Assembly: GCA_014706295.1 (NCBI GenBank)
Contig: JACSVZ010000002.1
Coordinates: 50,060,717 to 50,124,716 of the forward strand
DNA length: 64,000 bases
Source of the DNA: Lycocorax pyrrhopterus obiensis
Lineage: Eukaryota; Chordata; Aves; Passeriformes; Paradisaeidae
Direction of reading: 5' to 3'
The notes under the pieces were generated by a model. It was not told where the DNA came from and ran no database searches. It saw only the letters and a program-made list of their open reading frames with translations. Positions 48,601 through 60,600 of the stretch are shown in pieces. The position numbers and the translations under genes were made by a program. Numbering within the stretch: the first letter of the stretch is position 1; each line of letters begins with the position of its first letter.

Positions 48601-51600
48601 GAGTGATTGCTTATATTCAGTCAGAGTGAGGCAGAGTACCATCTCTCACATCCCAGAAAGCTGCTGTAAGTTGTTTAAACCAGACTGTTTTCTGGTTTAA
48701 GTAAAAGCACCTTCTCTAGATTCCATTCTTTTTCTGTCCCTGTTACACGAAATGTTTCTGTTCTCTTACCTTGATGCAGCAAAAGAAACCCTGTACATCT
48801 CAAATTTTTCACAGGACAGGAAAACAATTTGCCCTCTGGTACTGACTTTGTAGCATCCTCACAGTACTACCTGAATCTCTAGAGACAGTTGCACATTCTT
48901 TTGTGCCAGGATTTCTTGTTTCAGTACATGCAAAAGATGTTTATGAAGCACTTTAGGTCCGTTTATGTATAATCTTTGGGTTTTTGTAAGTCGCAGTGCT
49001 AACTGTGGCTTGATCTATGTTCCAGCTCACTTACTACAGGAGTCCTGTTCTTAAGCAAAATGCCTGTCCATGTTATATGCTGCACAGGAAAAATACCCCA
49101 GTGCTTATAATCCAGCAAAAGTGCAAGAAATTCAACCTAGAAGGGTACAAAGAAAGTCAAGACAGTATTAAACAACTTCATAGAGAGAGGTTTCAACAGC
49201 AAATATTCATTGTAAGAATTCTGGAGATGCTTTCATTGCAGTCCAGAAAATTTTCTCTCAGAAAGATTAAATGGATTGTTGGAGAGATTAGATGGATTGT
49301 TGAAGAGATTAAATAGATTGTTGAAGATGTTAGCCTTTTTATTTCTAAATTTCAGCTCTGGAAATACTGGCAAAGATACATCTAAAGTAGATTTGCTGCT
49401 CTTACAGAGTTTTACTTCAGCATGGGGTTTTTAATCTGTAATAATACTGGCCCATTATATCTGACCATAGAAAGGTGTAGCCTTTCCAGAATTTCTTCTC
49501 TCGAAAGCAATTAGTGATAAACGCTTTTTTTCAAAATAGCTGTCAAATTTAGCTTTAGGAATCTGTCTCGTTCTGAAAAGCTTTATTCGTAAGAATTTCC
49601 TTCCTTCATCTTCTGTTCAGTGCTCTTCTGTCTGAGCTCCTCCATCTTTGCAGAGGTCTGTGCAAGTTCCTCAGGAAGCAGTTCAAACACTAAATAATCC
49701 TCTCTCAGATCCAGTACTTCGTAGTCTCTTCATTGGGAGAAATATCTCTGGGTGTTCTAAGTCCTACAGTCCTTAACACCAACTTTTGCAAGTGTTACAT
49801 TAGATTTATTTAAATCCTCAACAGTCAAATGTAGTGGTGTCACAACGTTTTCCCCATGCAATCTAGAAATCTCAACTACTGCTTTGAATTTGGAAATCCA
49901 TGTGGCCTAAGGTTTTTTGCTGCAGAGATGTTCATGGCTTGTTTTTTCCTTGGAAAATGTCTAGTAAATAGTGTGCATTTGTTGGTATTGATCTGCATAA
50001 GATGAAAGCCTCCAGCTGCTGCTTGTATCACTTCTCTGAAGTTGAGCTTTAACAGCTGCTTTGAAACTGAAATATTCATTATTAATCCTCATATGTGTGC
50101 CAGTGTATCTTGAGTTTTTAATAGCTTGCAAGTTTCATGACCAAGAGAAATTTCTAAATTGCTTTGCTCAGAACAGTTGTACTACAAGCCATGAATAGCC
50201 AGAAATACACCCAGAACTCTTTTTCTCTCTGTTTATGATGGACATAGGTCTTTCCCTCCTGGTAGGTATTTATGATTCACTATAATTATTAGTGGAAATA
50301 ATAAAAGCAGCTAAATCTGGTAGATGGTCTAAATACATGTCCACGACTTGTGTTGACAAGGTGGGGTGACAAATTTCTGAGGCAGTAGGAGTTGAGGAAA
50401 TAAATATTTTAGACATACACAGGCATAATAGGCCTTTGCCAAAAACTGTGCAGTGGTGGAGTATTGGAGAAACCAGAGAGAGTTGGGATGTACAAAACAG
50501 GGATTCTGCATAAGGAGTAGGGCAAGTTAGTGGAGTAAGAGAATGATCAAATAAATGAGGGAGTACAGGAGATTTTCTGTCCTCCTGGTAAATCCATGTC
50601 TCTATCATCTAAATATCCTCAAACAAAGTGTGCATGTGACCGATCTTAAGTCTTTCCTATAAGTTGCATTCCATACATTTTTAGTATTTAACAGGAAGAT
50701 TTCTGTGGCTTACTCACAGAGACTGTGACTGCTTAATCTGATGTTTTATAAAAAAAGCAATGAGTGTTAACTACCTAGTTGGAACCAGTAAGAAGTGATC
50801 ATTGGTTCATCAGATGATGTTCATTTTTCATTTTAGTACTTGAAAAGCTTTCTTAATAATTCTGAATAAATTTTTTCTTCATTTCTTTTTTTAGGTATAA
50901 GCTTCTGCATATGCAGTGATTTATGTCTTTTAGTTGCTAGCAGTGAAATGTAAGCTTTCTACGAGTATTTGAATTTCTGTGGAATAACTCCCTTCTTCAA
51001 ATGTTAAATCCACTTACAAATTGACTTATTGCAAAAAATTTTTATATTAATGCTGAAAACTTGTAGTTTAATTGGAAAAAAAAATCTTTATTTTAGGGAA
51101 TGAACACTCTACTCTGTGAGCTCAGTTGTTCTTGCAGCACACCATTTTTATTGTCCACCTGACTCTTTTTCTCTTTGCAGGTCAAAGTTGCAATCCTAAA
51201 ATACATAGAAACTCTTGCGCAACAGATGGATCCAGGAGATTTTGTAAATTCAAGTGAAACTAGGTTAGCAGTGTCTCGAATCATCACTTGGACCACAGAA
51301 CCTAAAAGCTCAGATGTTAGGAAGGTATGTTTGTTAATGCGTCCTTAGAATTGCAAAACATTCCAGGTAATTAAGAATATTTAAGTAAAAATTTTAAATT
51401 AACATATCTTGAAGCTCTCCATTACAGTTGTGTTTTTACATATGTTAATTGAGATTCTGTTTCATAATTTATCATTCTTTGTTGCAAGTACTATCTAGTA
51501 CTAAAATCTCTTTAGTGGCCATTTTTTGTACAGTTTTAATGTTACTTCAGAGACCACCCTCCGTGATACTAAATAGCAAATTTGTAACAGGAGTGAGTGG

Positions 51601-54600
51601 TGAATTTGGTAGCAAACTCAGTCTAATCTCTGTTGGATTTTCTGGAGTCCTTTATTTTTGGCAAAAGGCAGGTGGATAGCTGCTGAACCTTGGACAAAGA
51701 AGGTTTGTGTTTTGATAAGGTAGTATCAAAGACTTACTCTTGTAATGCTGCATTTCCCGTGCAAACCTCCCTTTTCCACATAATGTTGTGAAGCGAAAAT
51801 GAACATTTGTGAGCTATATAGATATAGCAGGGATACCGAATAACCATGAGAAATGTACTAGTGCAGTCTTTGGAAAGGGTTCTAAGCAGTACTGCAGTTT
51901 GTAGAAAGCAAAGAATCTTTTAATTTTATTTGCAGTTTGATGGAATACAGTTTTGTTGTTCTGATGGTTACTGGCTATTCTGTCGTAGCTGCCATTTTCA
52001 GCATGTTAACACTAAATAAATGTATTAACTTTTATGCTTCCTCAGTGCAAGTGTCTTTGATACAGAGAACTAATTCTTCTCTCTCTTTTTCTATTTATTT
52101 CTGCAGTTTGAAAAGCTGCAACAATTCATTTGTTTAGATTTGTTTTGCTATTTTCAATTAAGTTTGAATTTTGGCTGCTTCATCTTTTCTGGAAAGAGCA
52201 ACTTCCTTTGTTTAGGAGGGATGTAGGAGAGAATAGTAGGAGTTGTCTTACAATTTGTAATGTGAAGAAAATAAAAATAACTTACAAGACTTCTTGGTAT
52301 CTAGAACATTTGTGATACATAATAAAAAAACACCAGAGAGTTTTTATATTGGAGGTAATGTTTTAATCATTCACTTCTTGTATAACTTCATGAGTATGAG
52401 CAAACAGTAACAGATTACATCCAATGGACTTGTCTTGCCTGGGTATCATGTTCTAGTAACATATAAAAGATCATAAAGCAGGAGGAGAATTGAAGCAGCA
52501 CTATCTTCTAAATCAGTGAAGTTTTAGTACTAAGACACGTGGCAAGCTGTCTTATCTGATGGTTCATAACTCTAATAAGCATTTTTATGTCAATAAGTAA
52601 CTGAATCATGGAAAGAATTACCAGTGAGTTTAATCATCTGGAACACCTTAATTATATAAGTTTCTGATTTTATTTTTTCTTTCTGTAACACAGCTGTTAG
52701 AGGCAACTAACTGCAAAAATCCTTTAACTCTTGAAAATAAAATTTTACCAATAAGAAGTCAAAGGAGTTATTCTGATGGTATAAAATGTTTAATTCTCTT
52801 AACAGTCTTTTCAACCTGCTACCACAGGCTCTTTAATTTTATTTAGTTTAATAAGCTTTGTAGAATTTAGTATGATTTCTTTAAATTAAAAGCTTTTTCC
52901 AAGTAATTTCTGTGTAATTCATCTGTTTGGTTTTTTTGTCAGTAAAAACAGTTCCAGCTGCTAAGTATTATGAAAAATCCTAGTTATTAGTCTGAAGTTG
53001 GGCACTCTTAGTGTAGTTCAGTGGCATGGGACTTCTTTCTGGAAGGTAAAATTCTGTTTAAGAACTTGGATTTCTTCTAAGATTAGAATGCTTCTGGAAG
53101 CAGTCTGAATATATTCTTAGAGGTCTTCTAAGAAGGCGGCAAAACCAAAGAAATATCTCTAATCCTTAATGCAGTCTTTTAAAGATGATCTCTCTGTGAT
53201 TGAATTTAAATCTCAGGAGAGGCCTTATGCTGGGGAGAATTAAAACTTCCAAATACTCTAAAATGAGGGGTTTCTTTGGCAAGGAAGAAAGAGAGAAAAT
53301 AGACAATTGCACAGTTGGAAACCTTCTGTGAGTCAGTATCAATTTTGATACTTTGGGCAGAGCTTCATTTTGGGCACACTTGGTGGTACCAGTTTCTATC
53401 CTGATACAATCCTGGACAGCCTGTTGTGTTCTGTTATTAGCAGCTTAAATAGACACAGTATTAAGGAGTGGAGACTGGCTAACCGGTCAGAAGAATGAAA
53501 GTGTTCATTCCCAACCTCTGCTCATCTGCTGGGTTTGTCTTGATTTTGCTTTGTGTCAATTTCGATTAAAAGACTGACCATTAAAAATAACAAGGACAAG
53601 AGAAACGTCAAAGACAGATTGCAGAGGACATTCAGGGTGATCACCTGAAGGGAAGGCCATCAGAGGGAGAAGGAAATAAAAGCTAAGGAAAACAACCAGT
53701 CACGAGTATGCAAAGATAATTTGTGGCAATCTGACATGCTAGGATTTTTGTCGTTAAACTTAATACTGAGATGTGTGCAGGTATGTGCGCTCATGCCTTG
53801 GCTTTCCACCTTTAATTAAAAAATGCTACAGTTCATTGCTCTGGAAGCAAAAGGAGGGAAATAAATGTCTAAAAGAATTTTCTAAACTACTTGCTTGGAG
53901 TATATTGGTGGTTAAGCAAGCTGCCTATCATTCTCTCTGTCATGAGACACTGGTTCTCTCCAGTGCATGGCAGACCTTGGTGGTGAGCTATATAAACTAC
54001 GCATAGTTGGTTAATCTTACAACCACAATCTTTTCTACAAAGAAGCTGTTAGTTCTGGGGAACTTCCTCCAGTTCTCCTTTGCACTTGTTAGTTTAGTTA
54101 CTACGTTGACAGGTTTGTTACACTATCCAGTGAATCTTCGTCAAACTGTACAAACATTACTTAAGTCATTCAATCAACATTCTTGTATTACAGGGAATCC
54201 CAACTATTGTGTAATTTACTGTGTTGCTTTGTTAGTAGACAGTGCTGATTTTTTATTCAGGTGAAAAAAAAACCCCAACATATGTAAAGTATGCTGTAGG
54301 ATGAAGATGATGGTAAAGATGAACAGATAAAATTGAGAGTATGGGAGGTGACATCCAGTACAAACTACTCCACAGTTTTCATTTTCAGAATATGTAGTCA
54401 GATAAATTTTATTCTCCATTATGTTTGCCTACCTTATAGAAAGGTTAAAGGAAGCAGAGGCAAGGTTAACTTAACTAGCTTGGCTGTAGGGTAAGTTATA
54501 AGGAGTATCAAGTGCTGTAATCACTACTGTCTCATTCCAGATTAGGGTATCTTGTTCAGTGGGGTTTGTTTTAATTTCTACAGTGCCAACTGTTCCTTTT

Positions 54601-57600
54601 CAAGCAAGTGTGTTGATTATCATCTGTAATTACCACTTGCAGAGCTCAGTAGAAGGGATCACATGCTTGCTCCTGCCTGGTGTGTTTCGTTTCTCTCTCT
54701 AAATTTTTTCAACTTCCCAAACCCTTTAAAGCCATTTTGCAAATTCCTTAATTTTATTTTTTTCTGAGGAATGATGTGGGGCTAGGGGGCTTAAAAAGCA
54801 CATTTCTGAAAGATTGCTTGTTACAATGATTCTTGTGTGCCTGAATTTATCAAAATCAGAACTTCCAGCTTACCAGCAAATATGAATTGCTTTTGTTCAC
54901 ATTTCTTAACATCTTTATTCAAGCTTGATCAAGACTTAGGTCACTGTTTTGTGATTACCACTCATTACAGTATCTCTTGCTGATAAAATTACTTTGAAAC
55001 TCTAATTAATGTCTTCCGTTTGTATTTTCTTCTTGTAGGCTGCACAGTCAGTGCTGATTTCCCTTTTTGAACTCAACACTCCAGAGTTTACAATGCTATT
55101 GGGTGCTTTACCAAAAACATTTCAAGATGGAGCCACAAAGCTTCTCCATAATCATCTCCGGAATACAGGCAACAGTGGTCAGGTATCTACACTTCTGTTA
55201 CTATTCTTTCTGAAGGGACTATGTAGCAGCCTATCTTAGTAGCTCTTTATGGAATACCTTTTCTTTTTCCTCTAGAGTTACAGTTTCTGTGTTACTTCCA
55301 AGTGACTTAATAGGTTTGAATTTGCTTCTTAAGAGTAGTTTATCTTGTACTTTCTAATTTCAAAGTTACTCAGGATCGAAGTTACTGGTAATGGGTTAGA
55401 CAATCCAGGAATTTACTTGAAGCTCTTTAAATGTTTCTGGGCACTAGAAAATAAATGTAATAAGTTAAAAGGGAATCTTTTAGTCCTACTAGAGTATCTT
55501 TTCTCACCTCTCCTCCTCCAGGGATCGATGGGAAGTCCTTTAACAAGACCTACTCCACGCTCCCCAGCAAGTTGGTCAAGTCCTCTAACTTCCCCAACCA
55601 ATACATCACAGAACACTTTGTCACCAAGGTAATGTAGGCTGGTGGTGTTACAATTCTGCATCTAGGGCTTCATTACACATTGTCCAATGCTGTAACCCCA
55701 ACAATGAAAGCATGGAGAAAATTTTGCACACAATGGCAGATGCTCAGAAATAATCCCCCTTGCTCCATAGACTGACAGTGAACTGCTTAGCCTCCCTGAA
55801 GGGTCTGACAAATGCCAAACCTGGCCCAAGGTGGGAAAGGGCTGTGCATCTTGGAAAGCAAATGGATTGGCAAGAGAAGGAACCAAAGTGTGCTTCTCTA
55901 ACAAGTGTTAGAATATGTCATCTGATGTCATGCTTTAAAACCCCAGTTGACAACTAAGCCACTCAATCCCCCCGTGGTGGGATAGGGGGGACATGCAGAA
56001 TATAAAAGTGAGAAAACTGAGATAAAGACAATTTAACAGGTAAAGCAAAAGCTGCATGTGCAAGCAACAGACAGACAAGGAATTCAGTACTTCCCATGGG
56101 GAGGTCTGGTGTCCAGCTGTTCCCAGGAGATCAGGGCCCCATCACTTGTAACAGTGACTTGGGAAGACAAGTGCCATGACTCTAAACATCCCTCCCTTCC
56201 TCTGTCTTCCCTCAGCAGTATATGCTTAGATGCCATATGGTACGGAATATCCCTTTGGTAAGTGGGGTCAGCTGTCCCAGCTGTGTCCCCTTCCAGCTCT
56301 TTGTGCACTCCCAGGCCTCTCACTGCCGGGACTGTGTGAGGAGCAGAATAGGCCTTGGCTCTGTGTAAGCACTGCTCAGCTGTTACTGAAACACCCCGAT
56401 GTTAACAACCCTGTTTCTAGCACAAATCCATAGCATAGCCCCGTACCAGCTACTATGAGGAAAATAAAGTCTATCCCAGCCAAAACCAATACACTGAGTC
56501 ATCAAACCAGATTTAATATTGGGGAGACTAAAGAAGCAATAGTTTAAAAATGTTTTTTGTAGTAATGATGTCAGCAAAGTGGACTTTGTAGTTTTGTTTT
56601 TATCAGTCAACTTGCTATTGAGTTTTATCAGTGCTCCTTACTTCAGGACTTTTTTCAGAATGAGAGAATGGTGTTAAAATTCCAGTTGTTTCACATTCAG
56701 CAGAGTAAAGCAGAGCAAAAGAAGTTTTGTTTCTTCAGGCAGATGCTGTTACCTAGTGTAGCCTTTCCCTTAGCTACTTTCAGTGCTTTCTGTGTCAGTG
56801 GTAGTACTTACTGAGGCATACCGCAATACAATTTTGTATTGTGAAAAGAGAACTTTCTTAATGTGTTTCAAGAAAAGTATTAAATTTGGTACTATTTCCC
56901 GAGTCTCTGTAGTTGCCTGCTAATGTGATTTAAAAATACAGAATCACAAAATAAATCCATCTGAATTCCTATGTCCTTCTCCATGGCCCACAGTGCATTT
57001 GACTATGACACTGAAAACATGAATTCTGAAGATATTTACAGCTCTCTTCGTGGAGTCACTGAAGCCATTCAGAATTTCAGTTTTCGTAGTCAGGAAGATA
57101 TGAATGAGCCTGTAAAACGAGATGCTAAAAAAGATGATGGCGATTCGGTGAGTATTTAAACTCAGTCCATGTTGGTATCAGCAAACTAAGCCAGTGTCTG
57201 ATGGATTACACATGAGAAAGCATCTATTTCAGGAGGTTTATATTCTTCTTAAATTGGACATTTCTCCTGAATTACTTAAGAGCTTTAGAAAAATACGTTC
57301 CTAGTCTTGAACCACGTGCTGAAAACGTAAATGCTGATCTTAAGTAGTACTGCCTGTTTGTTTAACATGTTAGCAGTTTAAAAACCAGTGATCTTGCAAA
57401 ACAGCTGAAGTTTTTGAGATATTTGCACCCTAATACGTGTTTTTCTGAATGTTTTATTTTATTTTGTACAAAACCTGTGGGCTGTTAAGTGCTACATGCA
57501 GTATTTAAGAATTCTGTTTCTATGGAACTTTGGCTTTAAGATTTGTTGAACTTGCCGCATATATCTATGTTTAATCATGTTTTTAATTACTTGCATCAGA

Positions 57601-60600
57601 CTTGTAAGATAAAACACAACTGTTTCTGGTTTATGATTTTTTTTGGACAACGCACACTTTCCCTTTTTTTGTTTTCATTTGTTTTTTTAAGGAAAGCAAA
57701 GTTTAGGGAACTAAGACTTCTTATTTGAAGACGAGTTTGAAAATTCTAAGCATTTTGAAATTTGTAAGTTTTTGCTACATAAATGAATTAGTGATGTAGT
57801 TAATTGAAAGGTGTGAGAGTGTATTTCACTTGCTCATGTGATGCTTCCTCTCCTGCAGATTTGCAGTGCTTCCGGAATAGTAGACATGCGAGCAGGAAGT
57901 GGTGTGAGCGATACAGGTCGGACAGCTCTGGATAACAAAACATCATTACTCAACACCATGCCTCCCCACTCCTCACCACGCTCACGAGATTACAACCCAT
58001 ACAATTATTCTGATGGTATCAGTCCGTTTAATAAATCTGCTTTGAAAGAAGCCATGTTTGATGACGATGCAGAGCAGTTTCCTGATGGTAAGATTCAGAT
58101 TACATTTTGTTCTAGAAGAAAAATGGTGAGATTTTCCATCTTTGAGTTCAGCTTCTGAATTTATTATGAGGACTATACATACCACTTCTTCGAGAGGTTT
58201 TTACAAATGCTATATTTTGAGTTAGTTTATTTGTCAGTCATCTCTTTTAGTTACACTGTTGGATAACCTGGTAGTTGTAGAGACTAAGGGTAAAAATTAA
58301 GGAAATGCTGAACTAAGTTGTATACTTCTGGTAGCACATCCTGTATCAGTATTGCCAGTATAAATTTACTTGTCAAATTGCTTTATGATTGAAATTTAAA
58401 GGGGGAGGGCAGAGAAAAGATTTACAGCAAGGAAGTAAAACTGGATCAAACCAGTTTGGGAATTAGGTGAAAGAGTAAGTATTTTGTTAGTAATATATTT
58501 GTATTTGAAACATGACATTGGCATTTTCTATTGACTAAACATTCTTTTTAAATGCAACAAAACAAACCAGCTTTCTACCAGGAAGGTGGTTCATCTAGCC
58601 CATGTAAATCTAGGAACATGGGTTGCTGTTTTGTAGGCTTACAGAGCTTCTTTATATTTTTCAGTGTATCTTTGGGTAGTTTTTTTATATCCATATGTTG
58701 AGAATGTTCCAAAGTACCACTACTGTCATTATTTTAACGAATAGTCAGTGGTTCTCATAATCTCATATTCACTGTTGTTCAGCTATAGATTAAGTTTTTA
58801 AGTAAACACTTTTCTTAATAGCAAGGGACAAACTAATCATCTCTTCTTCTGCCTGTTTTGCTTTTGTCATCCCGCAAAAGATATGTTACAGACACCATTG
58901 AAAAACAAAGTTATTTTTTGACATGGTGTTTTATTCAGCTATTCTGTAAGTTGGCTTTAAGTTTGCATTAAATCAAAACCAAATCCAAGTGTGATGCCTT
59001 TCTCTTTGTTTTTTCTTACATATCATGAAGAAGCATATAGTGTAGCTAATTATCTTCTGAAAAAGATTGAGGGGAAAGCAGAGTTTTACAAATCATGTCA
59101 TGTACTTCTTAATAATTAAATAGCTTTGCCATCCACATACAGAGCCAGTTTATGTTTGAGATTCTGTATGAAGGCGTCTTGTTTTACATGGGAGAAGCCT
59201 CCTTCTACCTTCTGACAACTTATTTTTGGATATTGCATGAAACCAGATGCAGTCTGTGCTGCGCCAGCATGATCCAGTTTTGTAATAACTCATTATTGAC
59301 TGGAATGAAGCATCCCTATCCAGTATTAGTTTGTCCTGGTTGGAAGAGTAGTGCAGTGCATTATTTAGGTCTGCTCTTTAATGGATGTTAAAGAAGTACT
59401 TGCTTTCATTCTTGTGTTGTTCACCCTTAGTATTTAGTAATATCATGTACACTTTGTCGTTTGTGTGTTGCTTTTAGAATTTCATCTGGGTTTACTTAGA
59501 AAAAGTCTGCATGAGAAAAGATAACACTTGGCAAAATACTTTGTGCCTATGGTTCCTCTGTTGGGAATTGCATGCTTTCCCCATAAAGCAGAAGGGCTCA
59601 CTGGATGTTAGATTTCAGTTTTCGGAAACTCCACAGAATTGCTGCTTGTTCATGACACAAAATTATGTTGGTACTGGATTCCCAGCTATCCTGTAATGCA
59701 TTACTGACAGATGTGGAAATACAAGGCTAGATGGGAGAACCTTAGGTGCTTGTGTAGTCCTGTCAACAGCACTGGGGCATGAACATGTATTCTGCAGATG
59801 GTTTGTCTAGCAGCTGGAAATTTTCAGTGGAGGAAATGCCACAGTGTGCCTCACATGACTCACATTTGAATGTTTTGCCTTTCTTACAGTAAAAAGGTTT
59901 TGAGAGTAACAGCCTATCTTCCAACCACTTGCACTTTGCTTTTTCCCTGAGGGAAATGCACTTTATCTGAAGCATAGGGAAACCTGGCTGTCTAAGTCAC
60001 TTCCAGACTCCTTAATAGCAGTTCACAGTCTCTGAAAATAGTGCTCTTTTCCAAAGAAGCTTATTTATTTCAGCTTACTTCCATGGATTGTGCTTTCCAA
60101 ACACCTTTCTTTTTGCCTGCTACTTTGTATGTGGGCTTAAGATTTCTGCTTTTGTGTCTTGCCTTACACTTGGCATCTTTTTTTTTTCAGACCATTCCTT
60201 TGATTTAACAGGATAATTTTCAGATGTTATCCTGTTCTCCAGAATGTTTGCAATTGCTCCTAAAGTGATGTCATCTACAGATTTTCTAAGTTGGCTCTAC
60301 ATTCCTTAGATAGCACTAACAAATGCTTCCAACAGAACTCTGCACACATCCAAGCAAGGATATCACTCATATCCTCCAGGATTAATAGAAAGCCATTTAT
60401 AATCCAGTCACCCTGCAAGTGATTCATCAAGTTTTGCACTTGCTTTGTTTGCTTTTTTGGCCATCATGTTTGCATAGCTTTTATATTAAGATGCTGTGAG
60501 TGGCAGTAGGAAAATCTTTCCTAAATTCAGGACATACCTACGTGTTCCCTTTTACACTGTTTATCCTGTCAAAAGGGTATTTGATTGGTTTAAGAAGAGC

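Larger units (their letters stand above)
45864..51180 (+). other. Largest CLASP1 intron in the window (contains pseudogene-like block)
   Basis: 5317 nt. Contains a 10-bp hairpin at 48675-48700, a 21-bp tandem triplication at 49265-49327 and a decayed minus-strand coding-like segment at 49583-50079. No CLASP1 exon is expected or seen here. Confidence 0.8.

Noticed and set aside
53773..54264. Two adjoining + strand open stretches as a small or retroviral gene
   Set aside because: Leu/Val-rich low-complexity translation of AT-rich intron, a stop in the middle, no motif and no splice or promoter context.
56058..56433. Open stretches on both strands near 56 kb as small genes
   Set aside because: They fall inside the second solo LTR; LTRs of this family do not code for protein here.
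57838..58158. 106-codon stretch starting with ATG at 57838 as an independent gene
   Set aside because: It is CLASP1 exon 57859-58087 read with intron sequence on both sides; splice sites and CLASP similarity define the true borders.
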